Shown piece after piece: positions 17,983-26,664 of a stretch of DNA of 45,958 nucleotides. The stretch comes from a virus. The translations under genes and the position numbers were made by a program. Where the stretch lies: IMG/VR virus record IMGVR_UViG_3300045135_002654, positions 1-45,958 of that record. The stretch is one strand, 5' to 3'. The notes under the pieces were generated by a model, which was given only the letters and a program-made list of their open reading frames with translations, ran no database searches and was not told where the DNA came from. Position 1 is the first letter of the stretch, and each line of letters opens with the position of its first letter.

Positions 17983-17992
17983 TATAAATATA
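17983..17992 (-). promoter_or_regulatory. Putative late promoter before the 60-aa gene
   Basis: The minus strand reads TATATTTATA, 22 bases before the ATG at 17961 and directly after the stop of the preceding gene (17995). A TTG occurs 19 bases upstream, inside the 3' end of the 376-aa gene, so a host-type reading cannot be ruled out. The ten-base word itself matches the other late-type sites. Confidence 0.55.
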
Positions 17993-17994
17993 GA

Positions 17995-19125
17995 TTATGT
18001 ATCAAAACGAACAATAAAGTTCACATCATAATCTGGTAAATTTTTAATTGGTTGTGGTAATTTAGCAACAGCAACCATATCACCATCAACATCATAAATA
18101 CCAATGGTTGTTATATAGGTTGTTAAATATGAACCTGTTGGGTCTGTTGATGCTGATACAAAGTAATCATCCCATGTACCTTGTGCAGAACCAGTTGAAC
18201 CACCATAAGTTTCTTTTCTTTTTATATCTTGTACTTCTTTAATTTTCTTGGTTTGTGCAGAAGTTACATTTGTAATCGCAGTTGTTGTAAAATCATAAGA
18301 ACCACTTAGAGTAACTTCCACTGCCGATGGATTTTGAGAATAGTTAAATTCTCCTGCCTTACTTGAAATTAAAATTTCAGTTTCATGTATTGTTTTAGTT
18401 GACCTAAATGTACAACGATATTGTCTTAGTGATGATAAATTTGTAAATACAAGTAAACCATCAGAATAAAAAATATTACCATAAGCAAGTTGGTCAATTT
18501 CTAATCCATCAAAATCTAAGGGCTCTGCAGCAAGAAGTGTGTTATTTTCAAAATCAATTCGTGTTAAAACAACACTATCAGTATCACTACCAAATGTTAT
18601 TACTGTAACACCTGTACTAAAATCCATACTTGTTATTGTACCTGTAAATTCTTCATTATCATTATCTTTTATAACAATACTCGAATCCGATAAATCAATT
18701 GATACCAAAGTATATAGAGGTGTGGTTGAAACAATTTGTCCTTGACTATCAGCATATGTAACATCATTATCTAAATCACTAAACTGAACACTTCCTTCTT
18801 TTATTTTTGTACCAAATTTGTTTTGTGGTATTGGAATTACATAAATCGTATCACTTATATTTCTTGTATTAGAAATATTTGCTATATTATCGGTAGAACC
18901 AAATAAATTAAAAATATTATCTTGATTTTGAAAATATTTTGATTTTATGGAAGAATAAAGTGAGTGAGTTATGATACCATTCTGAGATGTAAAGGTTTCA
19001 CTATCAAAGGCACCTGTTTCTAATGAAGCAGATAATACTTCATGGTCAGAGTTTGTTACTGTCCATTTTTTATGAACATCAAAACTTCTACGATTAATAC
19101 TCGATTTTGGTATTGTTTTTAACAT
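17995..19125 (-). CDS. Virion-type protein, paralogue of the 410-aa neighbour
   Basis: The 376-residue protein is beta-rich and has no evident signal or membrane segment. Its C-terminal part, YLTTYITTIGIYDVDGDMVAVAKLPQPIKN, is closely matched in the neighbour at 19212-20444 (FITTVGLYNDSNEMIAVAKTSQPIAK). Both also share a segment of the type (E)FN(Y/F)S(Q)NP about 75 residues from the end. This C-terminal pattern is common in structural proteins of marine T4-like phages. The N-terminal parts differ. It has its own late-type promoter (19141-19150), an AAAGGAATT ribosome site and a terminator just upstream, so it can be expressed separately from its paralogue. Location in the virion is unknown. 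Confidence 0.65.
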   Translation of the reverse strand: MLKTIPKSSINRRSFDVHKKWTVTNSDHEVLSASLETGAFDSETFTSQNGIITHSLYSSIKSKYFQNQDNIFNLFGSTDNIANISNTRNISDTIYVIPIPQNKFGTKIKEGSVQFSDLDNDVTYADSQGQIVSTTPLYTLVSIDLSDSSIVIKDNDNEEFTGTITSMDFSTGVTVITFGSDTDSVVLTRIDFENNTLLAAEPLDFDGLEIDQLAYGNIFYSDGLLVFTNLSSLRQYRCTFRSTKTIHETEILISSKAGEFNYSQNPSAVEVTLSGSYDFTTTAITNVTSAQTKKIKEVQDIKRKETYGGSTGSAQGTWDDYFVSASTDPTGSYLTTYITTIGIYDVDGDMVAVAKLPQPIKNLPDYDVNFIVRFDT

Positions 19126-19140
19126 AGTGTAATTCCTTTA

Positions 19141-19150
19141 TATAAATATA
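19141..19150 (-). promoter_or_regulatory. Putative late promoter between terminator and the 376-aa gene
   Basis: TATATTTATA on the minus strand, 16 bases before the ATG at 19125. It begins 10 bases after the stem of an intrinsic terminator (19161-19183), so upstream transcripts end and a new one starts at the same boundary. No TTTG lies at the -33 position because the terminator tail is there. Confidence 0.6.
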
Positions 19151-19155
19151 TGGAA

Positions 19156-19188
19156 ATAAAAAACCCCATACTCGATGGGGTTTGTTTA
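19156..19188 (-). terminator. Intrinsic terminator after the 410-aa gene
   Basis: A 9-base perfect stem, AAACCCCAT/ATGGGGTTT (19161-19169 with 19175-19183), has a 5-base loop. In the minus direction it ends in GGGGTTTTTTATTT, the run of T expected for a rho-independent terminator. It would end transcripts of the 19212-20444 gene. Confidence 0.9.
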
Positions 19189-19211
19189 TGTTTGAAATGT
19201 GTACCTACGGT

Positions 19212-20444
19212 TTAGAAATCAAGTTTTACTTTGATTAATACTTCTTTATCAAATGATTTAGCGATTGGTTGTGAAGTTTTAGCTACTGCAATCATTTCGT
19301 TTGAATCATTATATAAACCAACAGTTGTAATGAATGTTTTTGGGTCTCTTTCAAAAGTTGATTCTGCAAAGGTACCATCTGTTCCTGTTACATATGTTGG
19401 ATTGTTTGAGAAGTTAAATTCTCTATTTGTTGCTCTTACAAAGTAATGTGATGTAGAAACATTTTCTGTTCTTCTTGCTTCGAAATCAGCACCACCTGAA
19501 ATAGCGTTATGTAATAAGAAATGGTTCTTACCTTCAACTGATATTGAAGTTGATATTGATGCTCCACCTGCCGAATTTTTATCAATTGATGTACCAATTG
19601 TATCGTGTATTGCACTTGGGTTTAAAACGATTAAACCTTGGTCTGGATAAAATAATCCAAATCCTTGTCCATTATTATGTGAATAACTTGAACTAAATGT
19701 TGCTTCTGATTCAGAACCTAAGTTTAATGAACCCGTTCCAACATTAAATACTCTACCTGCCTTTCCTACTGTATCTGAAAATTTCTTTCCACTATCATCG
19801 ATTAAAGTTGTTATACCATTTGAACCAGAAAGTTTTAATGACCAGTTTCCAGCATCCATTTTCTCTTTGTATCTGGCACGAGATACATTGATTACATAGA
19901 TATCTTCTGAATCATGTGTTCCAGCCGATGAAGATGAAGTAAATGTAAACTTAGTATCATCTTGGTCTAAAAGAATTGAACGATATTGTGCATAGGTTGC
20001 CTTTGTTGCTAATGTTGATGAATCTGAGTTTGCAAGTGATACCGAACCACTTCCACCTCTGTGACCATATGATACTGCGTATTGTACTGCAGCCGATGTA
20101 TCAGTTGATGGATTAGCGTTATAAACATTTAGATAGTAATTTGAACTTGCTGCTGATGCTTGTGTAGATGAAGTAAAGAAAGATGTTAAACTTCCTGTAT
20201 CACCACTCCAAAGACCAGTTGTTACAACTTCAACCTTACCACTAATTTGGTCAAATTCTGTAAATCTTTTATAAATTCCCGTAGTAACTTGTCCACCTTG
20301 TCCTGCTAACTTATCACCACCAACAAGATATTGGTTAATGATTGAGGCTAACTGTTCTGAGGTTAGGTTACCTTGCTGAGCAGATAAATAATTTGCTAAC
20401 TCTTGGGTTAAGTTTGCTCCTGCTTGTCCTGTTATTTGTGCCAT
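19212..20444 (-). CDS. Virion-type protein (410 aa), paralogue of the 376-aa neighbour
   Basis: The 410-residue protein opens with an Ala/Gln-rich helical segment, AQITGQAGANLTQELANYLS, ending near a KLAGQGGQVTTGIYKRF turn. The rest is Ser/Gly/Thr-rich with beta character. The C-terminus (FITTVGLYNDSNEMIAVAKT) is shared with the 17995-19125 protein. The N-terminal helical part could be an anchor or oligomerisation region. Ribosome site AAGAGGAAATT precedes the ATG at 20444. The gene is 19 bases after the 207-aa gene and both probably share the promoter at 21119. A strong terminator follows. The likely role is a tail or neck structural protein, judged from its neighbours and its abundance-type signals. 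Confidence 0.65.
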   Translation of the reverse strand: MAQITGQAGANLTQELANYLSAQQGNLTSEQLASIINQYLVGGDKLAGQGGQVTTGIYKRFTEFDQISGKVEVVTTGLWSGDTGSLTSFFTSSTQASAASSNYYLNVYNANPSTDTSAAVQYAVSYGHRGGSGSVSLANSDSSTLATKATYAQYRSILLDQDDTKFTFTSSSSAGTHDSEDIYVINVSRARYKEKMDAGNWSLKLSGSNGITTLIDDSGKKFSDTVGKAGRVFNVGTGSLNLGSESEATFSSSYSHNNGQGFGLFYPDQGLIVLNPSAIHDTIGTSIDKNSAGGASISTSISVEGKNHFLLHNAISGGADFEARRTENVSTSHYFVRATNREFNFSNNPTYVTGTDGTFAESTFERDPKTFITTVGLYNDSNEMIAVAKTSQPIAKSFDKEVLIKVKLDF

Positions 20445-20463
20445 TTTTTAATTTCCTCTTTTA

Positions 20464-21087
20464 TTAACTTGGTTGAACATAAGTTATCGTTACCGGAATT
20501 GATTGTGAACCACCAGTTTCATTACCATAAACAGTTAAAGTAGTTTTAATTGTTTGAGTAATATTAGGATTAGGAATGAAAGTAAATTCAAGTCCTGTCT
20601 CAACTGCTGCCGTTGCAGTTAGTTCATCACCTAAGAATGTTGGTGTTGTTCCGTTTTCTATACCACTACCTACAATAGAACCTGCGTTTTTGTTAGCAAG
20701 TATAATTGTATATCCACTTTGAGTGTTTCCACTTGGTGAAGTTGTTGGTGATAAGTTCACCTGTCCACCATTTTGAGTTGTAGAAATCGAAGGGACTCCA
20801 AACTCAACTTTAGGAATCTTAGTTGTACCTTTTGGAAGGGTAACTAATTTATACCTAAGAACTTGTGTTTCATCTGGTGAAGCTTCAGTTACAGGTATTG
20901 CTCTAATAGAAGCATCATAATAAGCACTTCCTTTTGGATGTGCTGGTTCGTAAAGGGTATAATCAATTTCATCATCACCCAAAGCGAACTTTGTGATGTT
21001 TAAACCTTGTCCAGCTGCTAATTTCTCTCTACCCTTCTTAGTAAGAATAGCATCTACTGTGATTTCGGTGTTATCTAAATAAGCCAT
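20464..21087 (-). CDS. Conserved phage virion protein (207 aa)
   Basis: The protein begins AYLDNTEITVDAILTKKGRE followed by KLAAGQGLNITKFALGDDEIDY. That start, with an ILTKKGRE.LA.G segment followed by ..KFALGDDEI.Y, is typical of a conserved structural protein found among tail genes of T4-like phages of marine bacteria. The C-terminal half is beta-rich and Thr/Gly-rich. A late-type promoter word is 32 bases upstream and AAGGAATTT serves as ribosome site. It heads a two-gene unit with the 410-aa gene that ends at the terminator 19156-19188. The exact structural role is not known to me. Confidence 0.7.
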   Translation of the reverse strand: MAYLDNTEITVDAILTKKGREKLAAGQGLNITKFALGDDEIDYTLYEPAHPKGSAYYDASIRAIPVTEASPDETQVLRYKLVTLPKGTTKIPKVEFGVPSISTTQNGGQVNLSPTTSPSGNTQSGYTIILANKNAGSIVGSGIENGTTPTFLGDELTATAAVETGLEFTFIPNPNITQTIKTTLTVYGNETGGSQSIPVTITYVQPS

Positions 21088-21118
21088 AATTTAAATTCCT
21101 TGTTATTGTTATTCAATA

Positions 21119-21128
21119 TATAAATATA
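21119..21128 (-). promoter_or_regulatory. Putative late promoter before the 207-aa gene
   Basis: TATATTTATA on the minus strand, 32 bases before the ATG at 21087, in the 71-base gap after the 1831-aa gene. No TTTG is found 19-21 bases upstream. It is one of the nine sites of the same word. Confidence 0.55.
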
Positions 21129-21158
21129 ACATTTATTATTTTTAGTTATTTTTAATTT

Positions 21159-24100
21159 CTAATCTACTTCTAATATTGGTTCTCCACTACCCCTACCACT
21201 ATCAGATACTCTTAATGTATTTGGATTAGTAGTAAATATTTGTACAGGTGAACCACCATCAGTAGTAGTTGCACTTGTTTGTCTTGAACCATTGTGGAAT
21301 GAATTTTCCATACCACTTGTTAAATCTCCAACATTTCTGTAATGAGTTGGGAAGTATCCATCTAAAGGAGTGGCAGATACTATATCACCTCCACTTGGAG
21401 TTGAGGTTTCTAAACCATCTGAACCAGTGAATGGTAGTATTGTTACTTTTTTTCTATACTTTGTTACAGTTTCAAGTTCAGTTCCTAATGATGAATCATT
21501 TGAATTTATATTTTTTGGTACATCTTCAGTATAAGATTGATTTATTAAAAATATTTTTACTCTTTCTTTTACAACATTACCATAAACATCAATATAAGTT
21601 CTATTTGAATGTGAAGCACTTGCATATAATCCAAATCCTAATCTTGATAACCCATCAGGGTCCATTCCAATTTGTTCATATTTAGATGAGTCATACATAC
21701 CACTTAATGAACCTGTAATTTTTGCATCAATATTAAATACAATACCTCCCATTGTTGAATCTTTATCTCTTGTAATACTTCCAAATAAATTTACATCTGA
21801 TTCAGCATCTATGCTTGATGAGTAAAAAGGTGCCGTACCAACTAAATTTACATCTGTTTCAGCATCTATACTTGTAGAATAGAATGGAGTAGTACCAACT
21901 AAATTTACATCTGCCTCCGCATCAATAGTGGTAGTGTATGTTGGTTTTTCTGTTGAAAGGTTTACATCTTCTTCAACATTTATTGAAGTTTCATAATCAC
22001 CTTTTAAAGAAGTTGGTCTGTTCCATTTAGTTTTACTTCTTTCTAATATATGTGGTTCAATCAATAAACCACTTGAAGTTGCAGCTCTGTGTGGTACTAA
22101 TGATTCTAATGTTTCAAATAAAGATTTATCAATATATCTAACTAATTGAATATATTCTTGGAAGTTAAGAGAAAATCTATCAAAGTAATAATTTCTAAGT
22201 GTTCTTAAATCTCTATATTCTTCAGAGTATTCATCTGATGGGTTTCCTATATAATTATCTATTTCAAATTCACCCAATCCTTTTAGTATATCTAAATTAA
22301 TTTCTTTTATTGGTGAAAAGAACAATCCTAATCTGTTTGAATCAACAGGTGATTGGTCAAATGATTTTTTAGTTGCTCTTGTTCTATAAGATAAATCTAA
22401 TATTTTTGTTTGAGTTTCAAATCTTACTTTGTTACCAAAAGAAAATCCTGTTGATGGTACAGTTGCAGTTACATCTCTATTATATGGTGTATATTGATAT
22501 GGATATGTTGTATCGTTTTCAAAACTAATTGCTACCGAAGATGTACAATATGTAGTTACAAGGGCAACATTTTTTATATCAACATCACCACTCGTGTGTC
22601 TATTTTTTGGATACTCAAAATCATTTCTAAATATTAAATCATGAGTAGATGCAGAAATATGGTTACCATCAATTGCATCTGGAAATAATGTATGATTATC
22701 AACTCTTGATTCTGATAATGGTGTTCTCCACAATCTAAATTCATCAACTGAAGCTGTAAGTGATGTACCACCTAATTTTATATAATTACCATTTGTCCAA
22801 TCACTTCCTCCTGTTACTGTTAAACTTCCACTAACATTAGTTCTAATTCTTTCTTGGAATCCTTCTTTAGCATAGAATGTAAATACATCATCACTTCCAT
22901 CAGTATCTTTATTAACAACGATTTGAGTATATCCATCGTTAAATAAAGGAGCAGTATCTGAAGATGCCGAGTATAAGGTACCACTACCACTTACTCTTAG
23001 TTCAAGTTTTCCTAATGAACCTGTATCTTTTAATAAATGTAAAGACCAATCTGAACCACTTAATATTTCTTGGTCTTGTCTCTGGTCTGTATTTAATCTT
23101 ACTTCAACAGAATTAGGATAATCTGTACTTAATGTATTACTAAATTGTTTCCAAGGTACTCGTATAGCAGATGAACCACTTACATTAATAGATGCCGTTC
23201 TATCTTCGAATGTGTATTTTGTTGTACCACTTTTTGTTACATCTTTAGGGCCACCAAATTCCATTACAGTCAAAAGTGATTGAGGAATACCATAACAACT
23301 CATTGCTGCATGTAATGCTCTTTTAGTACCTTTGTGCTTGTAAAGGTATGGTAAATTGTTTAAGATTCTTCTCCAAATTTCTTGTTGTCTATCTTTACCA
23401 CTCATTTCTGATACAACAGTACCATCAGAATGTTTACCAAATGCATATTCCCATAAAAACTGTGATTGTGCTCCCATATCAGCATTAAAGCCGAGAGATT
23501 CTAACATATGATAGATTAAATCATTTGTTATTCCACTTTCATATTTGTGTTCTAATTTTTTTGATTGTGATGTACCTTTTATGTGAGTCCATAATACATC
23601 GAAATGTTGTCCAACCATATCAAAGAATAATATAAAATCAGAATTATTACTATCATCTTTAATGTGTTGTGGTAAATTATATGTTAATCTTGATGTATTT
23701 AATTCATCGTAAGTTTCAGCGGAATCAATAGCACCATTATACCAATCAAGTGCAGATGAACTAAGTGGATGAATTATACTGCCGGTATTATTTGTTTTAG
23801 GATATGGAAATCCATCAGCAGATGATGATTCGTATAAGAATTTTTCAAAAGCATCAAATCCTTTTTTAACATCATTTATTTTTTTAAGTTGTGTTTTAGC
23901 TTCATTAGTAACTGCAACAGAACCAGTCCAATCTGTACCTGTTGTTAATGAATTATACTTTGTATCGTATGTGTTTATTAATTTTATTTTATAATAAAAG
24001 TTTTCTACTCGTTCAACTGCAGATGAGTATTTTACAAAATCTTTCCAATTATAATCAACATTACCATCAACAAGTATATCATCTACATATGATGTTGATG

Positions 24101-26654
24101 AAGATATAAAATTAATATTTAAGTTTTCTAATGAAAAGTTAGATGATGATACAAATTCATTTACAACTTCGGTTGATGAAGTAGAACCTGAGGAAATTAA
24201 ATCATCAAGTATTTGATAACCAATGGCATCACCAACTTCTAATTCAAAGTTTGGTCTAAGTGGTGTACACTTAGAACTTATATCATCAATTATTGTTATT
24301 TCATCAATTAAAGGAATTGAATGTACCTTTGATAACCAAACAGTATCATTTGGTTGTATATCTCTTGGTAGTGGTTCATATAATTTTAATACAAGTGATT
24401 TTTCAACATTTCTGTATTTAATTTCGTTTGTATTTTCATCTCTGTATTGTTCTGAAAATGTTATATCATCAATACCCCATGTTGAAATTAGTTTATTATC
24501 ACCATCTCCTGTATGTAAATAATGAGTAAGTAGTGGTGAAATAAAATCATCAAATTCTGAATCATCTGCGTTTGATAAAAATGCATTTTTAAAATCATTT
24601 AAAACTTTTCCTCTTCTTAATCTTAAATCACCTTTATCAAATGTAATTTTTACTTCTTCAGTTTTACCTGCAGTTAATTCATCTCCTTCTTCATTATATG
24701 GTATAAATAAAAGTTTAAATACAGTAACATCTCTATCTATATCTAATGTTTCACCAGCTAACCTAAGTATTTGTGATACATTTAATTTTTGTTTTCCTGC
24801 CTTAGCTACTTTAGTTAATAGTGTACTATCAGATTCTTTACCAACAAATATTTTTATGTAGTTTGTATTAATTGATTGCCACGAAATATCAAAATCAACA
24901 TCAAATTCTTTAAAATCTGCTCCTTTAATATTTTGTGGATAATTAATATGAGTAATATCAGGACCAGGTAAATAAGCCTTACTTAATACATTTACTAATA
25001 CCTTTTTGAGTTTTCCACTTCCACTTCTTTTAGATACAGGTTGTAAGTATAATGTATATTTTCCTACACCATTTGTAAAATCTTCGTTTTTAAGAGTAAT
25101 AGTACCACTACTACCAAGTTCTCTTACAAGTGTTCCTAATGTGAATATTACCTTATCAGCATATTGTGTCTTATATGATATCTGAGTACTATCTGAACTT
25201 GCTATATTAAAAATAATGTTTTCGTTTTCAACAGTAATATTAGGAGTATCTACTTTTGGAGGTATTCCAATCTTAGATGCCGTTACTTTAATTTTATTAC
25301 TACCAACTGAAAGTGATATTTGTTGTTCAAGACCAGTTATTGTTTGTAATTTTTTTTCAGAAAAATTACTATATTGATAACTTACTTTGTGTGTATAATC
25401 ACTTATTCCCTTTGATTCAAATCTTATAAAACATGGTTGTATTCTTTTTTTACCATATGATTGTTGTTTTGCAATAGTAATTTTATTAATTCCATTTTGT
25501 ACAATACCTGTCTGTCCATCACTTGTTGTATATTGAATAAACTGATTAGGTAACGAAGTTGAAATATCACCTGTAAGTTCGATATCATATAAACTTACTC
25601 TTGGTAGTGGAGTATATCTTTGAAATGAAAATGATAAAGGTACTGTCGTAGTGCCAAGTTTATTTTTAAAATCTTTATTTTGTGATGGAATAGGTACTTT
25701 TATAGTTTCTCCATTGGAAATCTTTTCAATTACAATTTCATACGAAGTAAACGAAACATTACCAAAAGTAATTGGTGGTTTGGTAAATGTAGTTTGTGGT
25801 ATGTAAGGTGCTATACCAAAAGTAGGTCTTGTTGTGGGCCTATTGTAATCAATTTCAGGAATCGCTTGATTTCCAAATCCACCTAATCTAAATAAACCAG
25901 GATTTTGTCTTTGAAGTTCTATATTATAATCAACTGTTTCAGGTATAGGTCTGTAATCAATATCAGCTGAAAATTTTATTCTATCTTCAAAATCTCTTAT
26001 AACAACATCATCATCAAAATCTAAAGGTAAAACAGGTTTAATTTTTTTATTAATTTTTCTTTGAACTGCCTTAACTTTGTACACCTCTTGTGATTTATCA
26101 CCAGTACTTGATACAACAGTTATTGTTCTTCCACTTAGTAATTCTTTTTCAGTATATATTAATCTGTTTTCAGGTGATGGTATTTGTCTACCATCAACAA
26201 TTGTAGTAAAGTTTCTTTTATCTTCTGTTCTAAGGTTAAGGACTACCTTATTTGTTTTATCAAGTACAACAGGTAAAGCAGGTGGGTTGTAAATACAACT
26301 CCCATCATCTCTTGTTGCGTTTTTATTATAGTTTCTTGCAGTAGGGTCTGTACAACCCCCAATAAAAGTAGAACCAGGTCCACCATTTACAATTAAATCA
26401 TTTGGGTTAAATCTATTTGTACCATTACCAAATTCTTCATCCAATCTTCGAAAGTTTTCAAGATTGTTTTGAGTTTGTAAGTTTCCATCAATTCCAAGAG
26501 TAACAGTTCCATCCGAGTTGTAGACAGCAGATGATGCAACAACAGTATCACCAGGTAATATTGGTGGTGGAGCTGCACCAGGATTTGAATCTATTACTAC
26601 TCGTGTAGTGCCAGAAACATAATCATCAAACATGTCTTTTTCTCTAATATCCAT
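21159..26654 (-). CDS. Giant tail/baseplate-associated protein with LamG-like module and tandem repeats
   Basis: This 1831-residue protein has several visible parts. A Cys-pair repeat, GCTDPTARNYN..DDGSCIY, lies at residues 100-122. A long beta-rich region follows. A helical part around 900-1120 contains the conserved-looking block EIWRRILNNLPYLYKHKGTK, which resembles T4-like tail proteins that contact the baseplate. A concanavalin/LamG-like module lies around 1150-1330 (DEFRLWRTPLSESRV near its end). Four 19-residue tandem repeats (IDAE.DVNLVGT..FYS) lie near residues 1555-1625. The ribosome site AAGGAAAATT is 5 bases before the ATG at 26654. It is the last gene of the long baseplate operon, only 10 bases after the 675-aa gene, and is probably a tail-fiber-linked or long adhesin protein. 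Confidence 0.75.
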   Translation of the reverse strand: MDIREKDMFDDYVSGTTRVVIDSNPGAAPPPILPGDTVVASSAVYNSDGTVTLGIDGNLQTQNNLENFRRLDEEFGNGTNRFNPNDLIVNGGPGSTFIGGCTDPTARNYNKNATRDDGSCIYNPPALPVVLDKTNKVVLNLRTEDKRNFTTIVDGRQIPSPENRLIYTEKELLSGRTITVVSSTGDKSQEVYKVKAVQRKINKKIKPVLPLDFDDDVVIRDFEDRIKFSADIDYRPIPETVDYNIELQRQNPGLFRLGGFGNQAIPEIDYNRPTTRPTFGIAPYIPQTTFTKPPITFGNVSFTSYEIVIEKISNGETIKVPIPSQNKDFKNKLGTTTVPLSFSFQRYTPLPRVSLYDIELTGDISTSLPNQFIQYTTSDGQTGIVQNGINKITIAKQQSYGKKRIQPCFIRFESKGISDYTHKVSYQYSNFSEKKLQTITGLEQQISLSVGSNKIKVTASKIGIPPKVDTPNITVENENIIFNIASSDSTQISYKTQYADKVIFTLGTLVRELGSSGTITLKNEDFTNGVGKYTLYLQPVSKRSGSGKLKKVLVNVLSKAYLPGPDITHINYPQNIKGADFKEFDVDFDISWQSINTNYIKIFVGKESDSTLLTKVAKAGKQKLNVSQILRLAGETLDIDRDVTVFKLLFIPYNEEGDELTAGKTEEVKITFDKGDLRLRRGKVLNDFKNAFLSNADDSEFDDFISPLLTHYLHTGDGDNKLISTWGIDDITFSEQYRDENTNEIKYRNVEKSLVLKLYEPLPRDIQPNDTVWLSKVHSIPLIDEITIIDDISSKCTPLRPNFELEVGDAIGYQILDDLISSGSTSSTEVVNEFVSSSNFSLENLNINFISSSTSYVDDILVDGNVDYNWKDFVKYSSAVERVENFYYKIKLINTYDTKYNSLTTGTDWTGSVAVTNEAKTQLKKINDVKKGFDAFEKFLYESSSADGFPYPKTNNTGSIIHPLSSSALDWYNGAIDSAETYDELNTSRLTYNLPQHIKDDSNNSDFILFFDMVGQHFDVLWTHIKGTSQSKKLEHKYESGITNDLIYHMLESLGFNADMGAQSQFLWEYAFGKHSDGTVVSEMSGKDRQQEIWRRILNNLPYLYKHKGTKRALHAAMSCYGIPQSLLTVMEFGGPKDVTKSGTTKYTFEDRTASINVSGSSAIRVPWKQFSNTLSTDYPNSVEVRLNTDQRQDQEILSGSDWSLHLLKDTGSLGKLELRVSGSGTLYSASSDTAPLFNDGYTQIVVNKDTDGSDDVFTFYAKEGFQERIRTNVSGSLTVTGGSDWTNGNYIKLGGTSLTASVDEFRLWRTPLSESRVDNHTLFPDAIDGNHISASTHDLIFRNDFEYPKNRHTSGDVDIKNVALVTTYCTSSVAISFENDTTYPYQYTPYNRDVTATVPSTGFSFGNKVRFETQTKILDLSYRTRATKKSFDQSPVDSNRLGLFFSPIKEINLDILKGLGEFEIDNYIGNPSDEYSEEYRDLRTLRNYYFDRFSLNFQEYIQLVRYIDKSLFETLESLVPHRAATSSGLLIEPHILERSKTKWNRPTSLKGDYETSINVEEDVNLSTEKPTYTTTIDAEADVNLVGTTPFYSTSIDAETDVNLVGTAPFYSSSIDAESDVNLFGSITRDKDSTMGGIVFNIDAKITGSLSGMYDSSKYEQIGMDPDGLSRLGFGLYASASHSNRTYIDVYGNVVKERVKIFLINQSYTEDVPKNINSNDSSLGTELETVTKYRKKVTILPFTGSDGLETSTPSGGDIVSATPLDGYFPTHYRNVGDLTSGMENSFHNGSRQTSATTTDGGSPVQIFTTNPNTLRVSDSGRGSGEPILEVD
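21770..21997 (-). repeat. 57-base tandem repeat (19-residue unit) in the 1831-aa gene
   Basis: Four units spaced exactly 57 bases apart are marked by the plus-strand word aaatttacatct (or ggtttacatct) at 21787, 21844, 21901 and 21958. They encode a 19-residue motif, SIDAETDVNLVGTAPFYSS, with the fourth unit more diverged (INVEEDVNLSTEKPTYTTT). The length is a multiple of three and the motif is well kept, so it is a protein-level repeat, probably a short beta-solenoid or linker. Confidence 0.85.
26289..26357 (-). repeat. GCTDP-type Cys repeat in the 1831-aa protein
   Basis: Residues 100-122 fit the pattern G-C-(T/M)-D-P-x-A-x-N-(Y/F)-N-x2-A-x2-(D/E)-D-G-S-C-x-Y. Two further copies lie in the next gene upstream. 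The motif, with two Cys and several Asp/Asn, looks like a small disulfide- or calcium-stabilised extracellular module common in marine Bacteroidetes secreted proteins. Confidence 0.7.
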
Positions 26655-26664
26655 TTAATTTTCC

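Noticed and set aside
21770-21997. Regular repeats that might suggest a CRISPR array
   Set aside because: The units are 57 bases, contiguous, in frame, and encode a conserved peptide. There are no unique spacers.
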